Positions 22,671 to 33,299 of a DNA stretch of 64,000 nt are shown one piece after another. The stretch covers positions 1,898,001-1,962,000 of the forward strand of contig OX387608.1 of assembly GCA_947568835.1 (NCBI GenBank), given 5' to 3'. Source of the stretch: Protonemura montana (taxonomy: Eukaryota > Arthropoda > Insecta > Plecoptera > Nemouridae). Within the stretch, counting starts at the first letter, position 1. Each line of letters opens with the position of its first letter. Position numbers and translations under genes: made by a program. Under the pieces are notes generated by a model. That model was not told where the DNA came from. It did no database searches and saw nothing but the letters and a program-made list of their open reading frames with translations.

Positions 22671-25600
22671 ATGATGGATCTCCTGGAACTCGCAAGGTTG
22701 AGTGGAGAGAGTGTAGAACGGGTGACTCTTGAGGCGACAGTGACGACGGGACTGGAATCGGTAGCGATGGCCGAATGCCGCGAAAAGCTCGTCGGGCTGA
22801 CGGAGATATGTACCGCACGTGGGCGAGTGTACATTAACGTCAACATCAATCAACTGGAACAAGTCAGTCCAAGTACATATCAAGTGCCAGCACGGACATT
22901 ATCTAATGCCAATCACAGTTGATATTCAAGCTAATTACTTTGAAATACACAGGTACACGCTCTTCGTTCCATAGACAATTTGTTCCTCGTCGTGGGAGCT
23001 ATCCCTTCGTTGGAGCTTGCTGGTGATTCCATGGTAAGGTTCAATCGTTGTAGCTAAATTTGAATAATTTTTGTATACCTTTACTGGCTTGTAGGTTATA
23101 TTGTCCCGGTATTGGTTGACAGTGATTAGCAACTGACTTGGTTCTAGGATGAAGACATGGCAAGAGTTGGCTCGTGGGCAGAACGGCTGAACTGGTTGAA
23201 AGCGCTGGACATCTGGACGAGGAACGAGGCGTTCCAAGGCATCGTCTTCCCAACGGCTGATCAGCACGACCACGCTGTCCAATGGGAGGTCAGCATCAAG
23301 CAGCAGGCCATCGTTGCAGCCAATCAAAACAAGGGGGAGGCGGAGCCTGGAAAACGTGAGTTGAGTTGCGTTGTAGGATGGCTTGACGGGCTTCTTTCAG
23401 TACTTCCTGCTTGTTAATTTTTTTGATTTAATATGGTGTTCAATTTGTTATCACCATAGTAACGACGCTTGCCGACTGGTTTAAATTATTTGCAGGCCGG
23501 CCAACACGCAAGCAGCGTGAGAAGTCTCGTCACGACGAGAAGGCTGTGGTGGCCCAGGGCTGCCAACTGTTGGACACTCGTCCACCTCACGAGGTGCCTC
23601 TTAGGTTCAGAGTGACCTGCCATCGAGTTGGCACCCACTGCTTCGGATCGCAAGACGCGGCCACCGCGTTCGGGGGAAAACTTCAAGATATGTTTCGATG
23701 GTTGGTCGACCTGGAGCAGTTCCACTTGGAGGTCACACTGACTCTCAGGGACAGTGAGTTGGTCTTTAATACTGGCGTACTTTTCCACTATATATATGTT
23801 TGACTACAGAGCATCAGTGGGAAGTATATATGTTCAACTACAGAGCATCAGTGGGAAGTATATATGTTCAACTACAGAGCATCAGTGGGAAGTATATATG
23901 TTCAACTACATAGCATCAGTGGGAAGTATGTATGTTCAACTACAGAGCATCAGTGGGAAGTATATATGTTCGACTACAGAGCATCAGTGGGAAGTATATA
24001 TGTTCGACTACAGAGCATCAGTGGGAAGTATATATGTTCGACTACAGAGCATCAGTGGGAAGTATATATGTTCAACTACAGAGCATCAGTGGGAAGTATA
24101 TATGTTCGACTACAGAGCATCAGTGGGAAGTATATATGTTCAACTACAGAGCATCAGTGGGAAGTATATATGTTCAACTACAGAGCATCAGTGGGAAGTA
24201 TATATGTTCGACTACAGAGCATCAGTGGGAAGTATATATGTTCGACTACAGAGCATCAGTGGGAAGTATATATGTTCGACTACAGAGCATCAGTGGGAAG
24301 TATATATGTTCAACTACAGAGCATCAGTGGGAAGTATATATGTTCAACTACAGAGCATCAGTGGGAAGTATATATGTTTGACTACAGAGCATCAGTGGGA
24401 AGTATATATGTTCAACTACAGAGCATCAGTGGGAAGTATATATGTTCAACTACAGAGCATCAGTGGGAAGTATATATGTTCAACTACAGAGCATCAGTGG
24501 GAAGTATATATGTTCAACTACAGAGCATCAGTGGGAAGTATATATGTTCGACTACAGAACATCAGTGGGAAGTATATATGTTCAACTACAGAGCATCAGT
24601 GGGAAGTATATATACCTAGCAGCACCTGTTTGACTCTCACCTCCCTTGCAGACCTCGGTGTGGCAGGCTTGTCTCTGACGCGTGCCAGTAAACATCGACG
24701 TAACATCACTGTGTTTGGACCAACCACGCTAAGAGCCACCTGTTGCTACCTGTTGCTTGCGCTTGGTGCTCCTCGAGTTGGAGATTTTGTGGTGGATGCC
24801 ATGTGTGGCGGAGGCTCAATACCCATCGAGGTAGGTTCAACCACACGATAGAATATCTTCAATAAGTCCATAAATAACAAACAACTTCTAATATAATGGT
24901 TTTTAGACTCATGGCTTCTTGATTTATCCTTAGCAATAGTTTTAAGAAAAACTATTTGAAATGGGTTTTGAGTAAAGGGCTACTAAATTTCCCGACTGTT
25001 ATGGTATGGCCATTATTACATGTAATAATGGCCTTTGTATGTCCTTGGTTATCTGTTATATAAGGGATGCGCTGTAAAGAATAAAGCAGTTGAAATCAGA
25101 GAGTCACGTTGTTAGTACTTGAGTCCTGCCTGTCCCAACATAACAGTGGCGACGAGGATGGGATCTGCATGAATTCTCGGTTCTATGTTCGGATATATAT
25201 TCTCCATTCTATATTCTGATTTCTGAATTCTGGTTTATAAATTCTAAACTCTAAACAAAATTCACCACCATGTCGTTCGGCAAAATCGACACATTCAACG
25301 AAGCAGACGTGGACTTCACGACTTACAGTGAACAATTGGCACACTACATGTCAGCAAACTCCGTACCAGCAACAAAGAAGGTATCCGTACTGATTTCACT
25401 GCTGGGGACGAAGCACTTCATGACTCTAAAAGCCTTACTCAGTCCCGAGGACCCAGCTTCTAAGACGTACGATGAGTTGATAACTATTCTATCAACGCAC
25501 TTCACGCCGAAAAAGATTGTTATGACGGAACGTTTCATTTTCCACAAAAGTGAACAATTAGAGGCCGAAACAATCAACGACTTCGCAGTCAAATTGCGTA

Positions 25601-28600
25601 AATTAGCGGTTACATGTGCTTTCGAAAATTATTTGGACGACATGCTACGCGATCGTTTCGTAATCGGGCTAAGATGTAAGGAGACACAGAGCAGATTATT
25701 AGAAGAAGATGACCTCACGTTTAGTCAAGCTTACACAAAAGCAATTAGCGCGGAAACGGCGTCACGCCAAGCCAATTTTATGCACACGGCATCGCCGTCG
25801 GCGTGGCCATCCGAGGGACAGGATAAAGAAATCCACGCGTTACACCTTCGAGGCAGTACAAGCAAGAAGCCACCGACATCAACAAGAGATCGCCCCGTGC
25901 CGGTAGGAAGCAAGAAAAAGAACTCGAAGACGCGGTGTTTCCGGTGCGATGGAGACCACTCATCGCGGGAGTGCCGTTACGTTTCCTTTGTATGCAGAAA
26001 GTGCATGCAAAAAGGCCATCTGGCAAGGGTCTGCCAGAACAAGACTGCAATCCGACAGGTCGTGGAAGAGGAGGGCGACCAGACGGAGGACGAAAGCGAA
26101 AATGAAGATGGGGAAGGGTTTATGTTGGGACAGGCAGGACTCAAGTACTAACAACGTGACTCTCTGATTTCAACTGCTTTATTCTTTACAGCGCATCCCT
26201 TATATAACAGATAACCAAGGACATACAAAGGCCATTATTACATGTAATAATGGCCATACCATAACATTTCCCTTCTTATTTATTTCCATAGGTAATTGAA
26301 AGACAAATTACATCCAAAACCACACATACACACAGATTTCTTATTTTTCTAATAGTGCAAATTACATAACATAACCAAACCAATAATTTGGTCATAACAA
26401 TATTTCAATCATTAAGTGTTTACCCAATGTTCATTAACATTACTAAGCCACACCTTGTGGTACCTACACGTAAATTACAATCATCGATTACATTAACATT
26501 ACTAAGCCACACCTCGTGGTACCTACACGTAAATTACAATCATCGATCCTCTGTAAACCTCTCAGGCCGTTTAATTGTTCTCCCTGACCTACGGATTGTT
26601 AGCTCAGGTGCAGGTAACGTTGGTGGATGCAGGGATTGAGTCGGGGGTTCTACCTCGAGATTTACAGGTTCTTTTGTCCATAGTTCTATGGGTAATGGTA
26701 ATGCCACTTGCTCTTTGTCTGGCTCGGTGGAAAAGTTTAACTTCAGGTGGTCCACGTGTACGAACCTAACTTGATTCTTTACTTGTACGTAATACGTGAC
26801 CGAACTAAGTTTCTGGATCACTATTCCAGGCCACCACATTATATCTTCGTTTCGTATGCTTCTTACTAGGACCCTGTCCCCCGCCACAAACTCTTTAGTT
26901 TTATTGCGATTATCTGTTAACTGTTTCATGTGGTTTTTGTGGTCGTTTTGGCCGAACTTAGGCATGAGTAAAGACAACCTTATGTTGGGTTGTCTTCTAA
27001 GAAACATTTCTGCTGGGGTTTTACCTGTAGCGGTGCTAGGAGTGTTCCTGTAGGTAAATAAGAAATTGTCTGTTAGCTCTTTTAATGACCGCGCGACCTT
27101 GTCTACCCGGTCTTGTTGAAGCTGCTTCATTAATGATTTCTTTACTGTTTGCACCGCGCGTTCTGCGGCCCCATTAGAGGGGGGATGACCCGGTGGACTA
27201 TGCATTAATTCAATCCCATTGTTTTCGAGAAAGGATGCAAATTCCGAAGATTGAAATGGTGGACCGTTGTCCGTGACTATTAGCTCTGGCAAGCCAAAAC
27301 TCGCAAAACAAGAGCGTAAAACTTGGATCGTTTTATCCGCAGTTGTTGACTGCATTAGGAAAACCTCTATCCATTTGGAGTAACTATCAAAACAAATTAA
27401 GAACGTTTGATCAAACTTCTTTGCAAAATCTAAGTGAACCCGCTGCCACACACGAGTTGTGAGTGGCCACTGGTGTACCGGCACCGTTGGGCACGAGTTT
27501 TGACTTTGCTGACATATTAAGCACCGTTTCACTGTTTGCTCAATGTCTGTATCCAAGTTGTGCCACCACACATAACTCCGCGCCAACATTTTCATTCGAG
27601 TGCTACCTGGGTGGTTTTCGTGCAGTAATTTTAATACATCGAGATGTAGTTTGGCTGGGATGATGACTCGTCGGCCCCAGACCAGACAATCTTGATCTAT
27701 AGAGAGCTCTGCTCGCCTGTTAAAGTAAGGCATTAAACTCATATCTTGTATTTTATCCGGCCAGCCTGTCAAAGTTAAATTTAATACCTTTTGTAGTAAT
27801 GGGTCTTTCTTTGTTTCGTTTTGGACGTGCGTTATTTTTAAAGGAATTTTTTTTTCTAGTGCAAAAAAATTTATGTTATAATCCTTTGATATTGATGTGT
27901 TTGGCTTCGCTACTGGTAAGCGTGATAAGGCATCAGCATTTAAATTTTCCCCCCCTTTACGGAAACGTATGTCAAACTTAAATGCCGCTAATTTTAATGC
28001 CCATCGTTGCATGCGGGCCGCGGCCATGCTAGGAATTGCCTGGCTTGGACTAAATAAAGCTGTCAAAGGTTTGTTATCCGTTAGCAGAGTGAAGTGTCTA
28101 CCCATCAGGTACTTGTGGAATTTGGTTGTTCCAAAATTTATCGCCAATGCCTCTCTCTCGATCTGCGCGTACCCTTTTTCGGTTTTTGTAAGTGTTCGGG
28201 ACGCAAATGCGATTGGCCTTTCTGTGCCGTCTTCCATTCGGTGTGATAATACGCTACCCACCCCCACCGGCGACGCATCATTCGCAAGAATCAATGGTTT
28301 ATTGGAGTCGTAGTGAACCAGCACATTATGTTTTAGTAATAATGTTTTGCTAGATTGAAATGCTCTTTCACATTCCTCCGACCACTGCCATTTGCTATCT
28401 TTTTTCTCTAGTGCGTATAACGGGTGAAATAGCGTCGATAAGTTTGGTAAAAATTTGCCATAGAATGTAAACAGACCGATATATGACCTTAGTTTGCTTG
28501 TATTGTTGGGACAGGCAGGACTCAAGTACTAACAACGTGACTCTCTGATTTCAACTGCTTTATTCTTTACAGCGCATCCCTTATATAACAGATAACCAAG

Positions 28601-31600
28601 GACATACAAAGGCCATTATTACATGTAATAATGGCCATACCATAACACCGACGTTTCGCAACATATATACTAGTTACTTCTTCAGGGGTTTGAGCAGTCC
28701 TGACAAGTAATAATCTAATATATTTGAATATCTTTTACAACTGCTTCGTGAATGTAATCTGAGTTGCGTTGTAAGATTAGCGAAGCGGATGATAAAATGT
28801 GAAGCTGATCCATTGTTTAGATCAAAGCTAAACAGACGAAATTCACAAAATTAATTCGCAAAATTGTGAATTAAAAGATAAAAATACTCTTACGCGATCA
28901 AAAACTTTAAAACTACTTAATTTCGATGTATTTCGCATCTTTGCAAAGTTTGGTGAAAATATATTAAAACACTTTTGACTGTACAACTCTAAAAAGTTCA
29001 TAAAAATCATTAAATTAAATTAATTTACACAATTATAAAATGATAACCAATTGTTCCAGGGTGCGCTGTCACTGCCAGGGGTGTATCTGATTGGTGGGGA
29101 GGTGGACCTGGAGGGCGTGTCCAGGGCTCGGCAGAACTTGCCGGCTAATCGTGCGCTAGACCTTGCAGCGTGGGATGTCACTCGGCTGCCGCTGAGAGAC
29201 GCTGTCGTCGATCTCTTCTGCATCGATCTCGTGAGTTAACATTTTCACTCAAAAACCGCGTTTTTTTTGTTTGAACCAAGACCCAGTTTTTCTGCAGTTT
29301 GTTTAGAAACAGTCTGTTAATTTTTTGATTGGTTGGTAACAGTTAGTTGCTAGCTGCCTGTTTGTAAGTTAACGAGCCTCTGTTAAACAGCCACTAATTA
29401 AAATCAGCTTCTTTTTCCTGAGGTTTTACAAGTTATTTCTGTTTCATCATCGCGTTTTGTGCAAAGTTGATGAAAATTAGTTGTTTTAATTATTTGGTTT
29501 TCAAAACTAGTTTGTTCTTTCAATACCGATTCCGATTTTACCCAGAAAATAATAAAAATTTCGATTCTGATTCCGGAAAGCTCACAAGAAAACTTCTGAT
29601 TCCAGAAAACGCACAGTAAAAATGTTTATTTTGATGTTAATTGTTCTGTTCGGTCTCTATCAAAATACTAATTATAAAAATAGCAAACTAAGCAGTGCAG
29701 CCCACAGACCATATAGACATTGTAGAATTTTTCGGTAAAATCAAAAAATTCCGATTCCGATTCTGATGCCAAAAAATGATCGATTAAATCCGATTCCGTT
29801 CCCTGAAGTAGAGGCGGGTCTCATGAGATTAATGCAATTGCTCGATGTTCAGCCGTTTGGCCGTCGGGTTGGCTGCAAGAGAGACAACCGACTGCTATAT
29901 CCAGCGGCTCTGACGGAGCTGGCTCGTGCCGCGCGACCAACATCGGGCCGCGCCGTTCTTCTAACGCAAGACCGACGTAGCATGACCAAGGTACGTCGAT
30001 ACGAGCACACATTGTGAAACAATTGCTTCACGACTTTATAAATTAATTATAATGAACTGGTGATTCAAGCGTGTAATTTTCCAGTCTAGCTTCCTTTCCA
30101 AACGTATAATCGTTGAGTGTAGGTTATAGGTAGAGAAACACAAAAATGCAGAGTACCGGAACATCACGTTAAGTGGAGCCACTGTCGTATGAAATTCAAT
30201 TTCGATATTTCTCGTAGGTTAACTCGCTTTTTAATATCGTTACGTGTATATCAATCGTTGAGGTAAACATTGATGGAGATTTTTTGAGCATGAAAAGTCT
30301 CAAAAGCGGGTAACCTGCGAGAAATATCGAAATTAAATTTCATATGACAGTAGCTCCACTTAACGTAGATAAGGTAGTCATTTGGCGGCCATCTTTTACG
30401 CAGAGACTGTAACATTACGTTGTTTCTCTACCTAAAACCTGCACACTCAACGGTTTAACATTACGTTGTTTCTCTACCTAGAACCTGTACACTCAACGGT
30501 TTAACATTAACGTTCTGTCTCTACCTAGAACCTGTACACTCAACGGTTTAACATTAACGTTCTGTCTCTACCTAGAACCTGCACACTCAACGGTTTAACA
30601 TCAACGTTCTGTCTCTACCTAGAACCTGCACACTCAACGGTTTAACATTAACGTTCTGTCTCTACCTAGAACCTGCACACTCAACGGTTTAAAATTAACG
30701 TTCTGTCTCTACCTAGAACCTGTACACTCAATGGTTTAACATTAACGTTCTGTCTCTACCTAGAACCTGCACACTCAACGGTTTAACATTAACGTTCTGT
30801 CTCTACCTAGAACCTGCTCTTTCAACGGTTTAACATTAACGTTCTGTCTCTACCTAGAACCTGCTCTTTCAACGGTTTAACATTAACGTTCTGTCTCTAC
30901 CTAGAACCTGCACACTTAACGGTTTAACATTAACGTTCTGCCTCTACCTAGAACCTGCACACTCAACGGTTTAACATTAACGTTCTGTCTCTACCTAGAA
31001 CCTGCTCTTTCAACGGTTTAACATTAACGTTCTGTCTCTACCTAGAACCTGCTCTTTCAACGGTTTAACATTAACGTTCTGTCTCTACCTAGAACCTGCA
31101 CACTTAACGGTTTAACATTAACGTTCTGCCTCTACCTAGAACCTGCACACTCAACGGTTTAACATTAACGTTCTGTCTCTAGCTAGAACCTGCACACTCA
31201 ACGGTTTAACATTAACGTTCTGTTCCTACCTAGAACCTGCACACTCAACAGTTTAACATCAACATTCTGCCTCTAGCTAGAACCTGCACACTCAACAGTT
31301 TTACATCAACATTCTGTCTCTACCTAGAACCTGCACACTCAACAGTTTAACATTAACGTTCTGTCTCTACCTAGAACCTGCACACTCAACGGCTTAACAT
31401 TACGTTCCGTCTCTACCTAGAACCTGCACACTCAACGGTTTAACATTAACGTTCTGTCTCTATCAACACTATAACCGTCTCAAAAATTGATGCCCAAACA
31501 TCATTTTCGTTAACATCAATTTTTGAGACGGTTATAGTGTTGATAATAATAAAATTCCCCGCGCATTGCAAGCGTTTGCAATTTAAATCAGATTTCATCT

Positions 31601-33235
31601 AAAAATGAACACTTTTCCTGTGATTGTTGGTGTTTTTCTTTCGGTGCATTCTTACATGATGCACTTAACTGAGGAATGGAATCATGCACTCAACAAGTCA
31701 ATCTGGGTAAAGTGGGTCAATAATTGAAATGTAAAGGAAATGTCACTTGGGTCTTCTTGTTGTCCAACGGGTGCGCTTGTCTATTGTTGGGTGTTTCGTG
31801 CCCGATTTCACCAGCATCGAGATGAACTTAATCTGAATAGTTTTCAACTCGGTAAACCTCCATTTTCTGATAAATTGACACTTGACAGGTTTAAAAAATG
31901 ACAAAAATAAAAACATTTAAATGTGTTATTAATTCAGGAAGGCTTTGTCCTGTCACATAAAAGAAATTTTATTTAGCAGCCGGCACTTTTTTCTTTCTGT
32001 CCAAATCACTGTTTAATATTTGAACCTGGAAGGATGGGGTTTAACTTTTCAACTGTCATTTGGAGGTCAAAGTAAGAAGTCACATTGATATTTTGTTTGA
32101 ATTTCCAAGTCACCAAATAATCCGTTTCGAAGCAAACACATTGTTAAAAACTATTTTATTCTTGTTCTTCTTGTTTTGTCTAAGTTTCTTGCTTTGCAAT
32201 TATTAAAATATCATTGTTTTAAAGTGAATTACTGCGCCGGTTAAAATCACCCCTAAACGGTGTTTGTGAAATCGGCACTCAATATTTGAATTCTCTGTTT
32301 AAAATTTGAACCTGGATTAACAGAGGTTTAAATTTTAAACCGCTGTTCGAGTTGAAGGAAAGTAGTGCTGGACAAAACCGTTACGTATTTCTATAGAGGT
32401 TAAGTGGAAGAGCCCCCGCTCTTCCCGAACCCTAACCTTCCCGCCCTAACCCGAACTTCGCCTCGTGTAAAAAAGACCAATAAATAAAAAATAAATTTCA
32501 CAATTTATTTATTTTATTTATTTATTTATTTATTTTATTTATTTATTTATTTATTTTATTTCACAACTTTGACATGCATTTCTTTATAAATGCTATCGGA
32601 TGTTGTTATTTTATTAGAATATTGCTAAGTTTAGCCTTCATTTCTTTAGAGGTTTTTGACAATGGTACAACCGCACGTCCCGGCAGATTATTCCATAGAC
32701 GTACTCCCTCTGCGGCTAAACAGTACTTTACGATGTCGGTTCTTGGTTTTAGCTGTTTTATTTTGTGAAGGTGATCTTGTCGGGATAAATATGACGGCGG
32801 TTGAAGGAGCAGGTTGACGTCCTCCCATCCAGGTTCGTTTATATACGCTCGGAATATGGCTATGACTCGTGATCTATTTCGCCGTTCCCTCAGATTTTCC
32901 CAGTTCATGTCACGAGCTAGCTGTGTTGGTCCGGGGGTTCTAGCGAAGATTCACTTTTCACTTCAACTCTGCGCTGTAGTGATGTTTGATCGCAGCTTCG
33001 TGTGTTATGTTCGTGTTGGCAGGCTTTGTCTGCAACGACGGCGTGGTGGGAGCACGCCAAGACCCACTCGGTGAACATTGGGGGGCTCAACGCAGCAGTC
33101 TACCTTCTCAAGCGCAACGCTCGTTGTTTCCACGACAACAACAACAAAGCTAGCTCGCAGTCTGATAACAAGCTAGCGGAGATCGAGGATATTCACATGT
33201 TTTTTAACCCTAATGACCAATCTCAGTTGTATTAA
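22671..33235 (+). CDS. THUMPD3: THUMPD3-like tRNA (guanine-N2) methyltransferase, 8 exons
   Basis: Predicted SAM-dependent methyltransferase. Its human orthologue makes m2G at position 6 of tRNAs together with TRMT112. Exons: 22,671-22,862; 22,953-23,033; 23,148-23,355; 23,496-23,753; 24,652-24,830; 29,060-29,230; 29,853-29,990; 33,023-33,235. All junctions are GT..AG and the phases agree (0,0,1,1,0,0,0). About 480 codons, slightly shorter than the roughly 500-residue vertebrate protein. THUMP-region matches include TGLESVAMAE and ALRSIDNLFLVV. The catalytic half shows HRRNITVFGPTTLR, the SAM-site DAMCGGGSIPIE, DVTRLPLRDAVVD, the IDLPFG motif (split by intron 6) and TSGRAVLLTQD, ending with VNIGGLNAAVYLL. 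The start is one of two adjacent ATGs (22,671 or 22,674). No frameshift or stop was seen, so it is probably functional. Confidence 0.95.
23800..24618. repeat. 34-bp minisatellite in THUMPD3 intron 4, about 24 copies
   Basis: The unit is TATATATGTTCAACTACAGA plus GCATCAGTGGGAAG, with an A/G variant in TTC(A/G)ACTACAG. Because 34 is not a multiple of 3 and the unit lacks stops on the plus strand, all three frames stay open. The array fills almost the whole intron between exons 4 and 5. Confidence 0.97.
24905..24996. repeat. Left part of a foldback-family arm split by the LTR element
   Basis: The arm matches 3,495-3,811 up to TACTAAATTTCCCGAC. The remainder (GTTTCGCAACATATATACTA...) resumes after 28,652, showing that the LTR element inserted into an older repeat copy. 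Confidence 0.8.
24997..25140 (+). repeat. LTR 1 (sense), 144 bp
   Basis: Starts TGTTATGGTATGGCCATTAT and ends TGCCTGTCCCAACA. ATATAAGG near 25,060 is a TATA-like box and AATAAA at about 25,080 a possible poly(A) signal. Confidence 0.95.
25147..25164 (+). promoter_or_regulatory. Primer-binding site for tRNA-Ser
   Basis: TGGCGACGAGGATGGGAT is complementary to the 3' end of an animal tRNA-Ser(GCU) with CCA (tRNA sequence recalled). It lies 6 bp after LTR 1, the normal place to prime minus-strand synthesis. Confidence 0.8.
25270..26151 (+). CDS. gag: Ty3/gypsy Gag, truncated at an LTR junction
   Basis: Structural Gag polyprotein of the retrotransposon, 293 residues. The N-terminal two-thirds has a capsid-like helical region (LGTKHFMTLKALLSPEDP, VKLRKLAVTC). 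Two zinc knuckles follow at about residues 221-255: CFRCDGDHSSREC (CX2CX3HX4C) and CRKCMQKGHLARVC (CX2CX4HX4C). An acidic tail follows. The last residues (LGQAGLKY) are encoded by antisense LTR from 26,123, so the natural C-terminus and any link to protease are lost. ATG at 25,270 has a good context (ACCACCATG) and follows the primer site by about 100 bp. Confidence 0.9.
   Translation: MSFGKIDTFNEADVDFTTYSEQLAHYMSANSVPATKKVSVLISLLGTKHFMTLKALLSPEDPASKTYDELITILSTHFTPKKIVMTERFIFHKSEQLEAETINDFAVKLRKLAVTCAFENYLDDMLRDRFVIGLRCKETQSRLLEEDDLTFSQAYTKAISAETASRQANFMHTASPSAWPSEGQDKEIHALHLRGSTSKKPPTSTRDRPVPVGSKKKNSKTRCFRCDGDHSSRECRYVSFVCRKCMQKGHLARVCQNKTAIRQVVEEEGDQTEDESENEDGEGFMLGQAGLKY
26123..26266 (-). 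repeat. LTR 2 (antisense), 144 bp
   Basis: Exact length match to LTR 1, inverted. Its U5 end abuts gag at 26,122/26,123. At its U3 side the minus strand reads AAGAAGGGAAA, a polypurine tract, marking it as the 3' LTR of the pol-bearing half. Confidence 0.93.
26540..28503 (-). CDS. pol: Ty3/gypsy Pol 3' part: RT thumb, RNase H, integrase
   Basis: About 650 residues with no internal stop. Order: reverse-transcriptase C-terminal segment (GLFTFYGKFLPNLS), RNase H (LANDASPVGVGSVL, SRTLTKTEKGYAQIEREALA, LLTDNKPL), integrase HHCC zinc region (HENHPGSTRM to CLICQQSQ), and the integrase core with D in HLDFAK, D in VTDNGPPF and E in GAAERAVQT. It ends with a GDRVLVR-type C-terminal domain. The YVDD catalytic part of reverse transcriptase is missing. 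The frame enters directly from LTR 3, so the first residues are LTR-encoded. It cannot be autonomous as it stands. Confidence 0.92.
28504..28647 (-). repeat. LTR 3 (antisense), 144 bp
   Basis: Same sequence as LTR 2. Its U5 end is fused directly to mid-pol at 28,503/28,504 with no primer site. The outer end is CCATACCATAACA followed by the target duplication. Confidence 0.93.
28653..29059. repeat. Remainder of foldback arm and a dispersed repeat
   Basis: 28,653-28,712 completes the interrupted arm (GTTACTTCTTCAGGGG). 28,920-29,010 (CTTTGCAAAGTTTGGTGAAA) is shared with 8,720-8,840. This is THUMPD3 intron 5. Confidence 0.65.
29231..29852. other. THUMPD3 intron 6, nothing recognised
   Basis: AT-rich, with a repeated ATTCCGATTCCGATT-like stretch near 29,750-29,800. 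No gene. Confidence 0.5.
30400..31455. repeat. 47-bp minisatellite in THUMPD3 intron 7, about 22 copies
   Basis: The unit is GTTTAACATTAACGTTCTGT, CTCTACCTAGAACCTG and CACACTCAACG. Subvariants (CTCTTTCAACG, CACACTTAACG) recur in blocks about 240 bp apart, which suggests higher-order duplication. Immediately upstream (about 30,120-30,370) is an imperfect palindrome around 30,240: GAAATTCAATTTCGATATTT at 30,190 and its inverse at 30,330. Confidence 0.95.
31463..31605. mobile_element. Short foldback element (tRNA-arm family)
   Basis: AACACTATAACCGTCTCAAA and its inverse flank a short loop, with the GCAAGCGTTTGCAATTTAAA arm on the right. It is inserted at the end of the 47-bp array. Confidence 0.8.
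31606..32470 (-). repeat. Dispersed repeat family R, inverted copy
   Basis: 32,260-32,400 is the reverse complement of about 1,150-1,270 (AATTTTAAACCGC, GACAAAACCGTTACGTATTT). 31,795-31,830 (CCCGATTTCACCAGCATCGA) resembles the 32-bp minisatellite unit at 172-1,003. Confidence 0.6.
32475..32573. repeat. ATTT-rich microsatellite
   Basis: TTTATTTATTTATTTATTTA-type repeats at the 3' end of the adjoining antisense LINE tail; likely that element's A-rich end. Confidence 0.85.
32606..32945 (-). pseudogene. LINE reverse-transcriptase C-terminal tail, 5'-truncated
   Basis: About 110 residues typical of the end of non-LTR retrotransposon ORF2: LARDMNWENLRERRN, IKQLKPRTDIVKYC and VRLWNNLPG. Only the extreme C-terminus remains, as expected of a 5'-truncated insertion, and it is followed by the ATTT-rich tail. 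It lies antisense in THUMPD3 intron 7, just upstream of the last exon. Confidence 0.8.
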
Positions 33236-33299
33236 ACTATTGCCATTACTTTTTTTTTTCTACTTTTTTTAAACTTATTTTGTTTTTCCCATCTTGCCC

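Larger units (their letters stand above)
24997..28647. mobile_element. Rearranged Ty3/gypsy (Mag/K02A2.6-like) retrotransposon with both ends U3
   Basis: Flanked by the 5-bp target duplication CCGAC (24,992-24,996 and 28,648-28,652). Order: LTR (+) 24,997-25,140; primer site; gag (+); LTR (-) 26,123-26,266; polypurine tract and 3' pol (-); LTR (-) 28,504-28,647. Both outer termini are the U3 start TGTTATGG, whereas a normal element has U3 on one side and U5 on the other. Protease and the N-terminal part of reverse transcriptase are absent. Confidence 0.92.

Noticed and set aside
23754..24851. 365-residue repeat protein
   Set aside because: The frame is the 34-bp minisatellite inside THUMPD3 intron 4 plus exon 5, bounded by good splice sites.
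24997..28647. Simple autointegration (inverted circle) product
   Set aside because: That model would join the inner end of pol to a U3 end and duplicate 5 bp at the gag/pol site; instead both inner joins are at U5 ends and the flanking gag and pol bases do not match.
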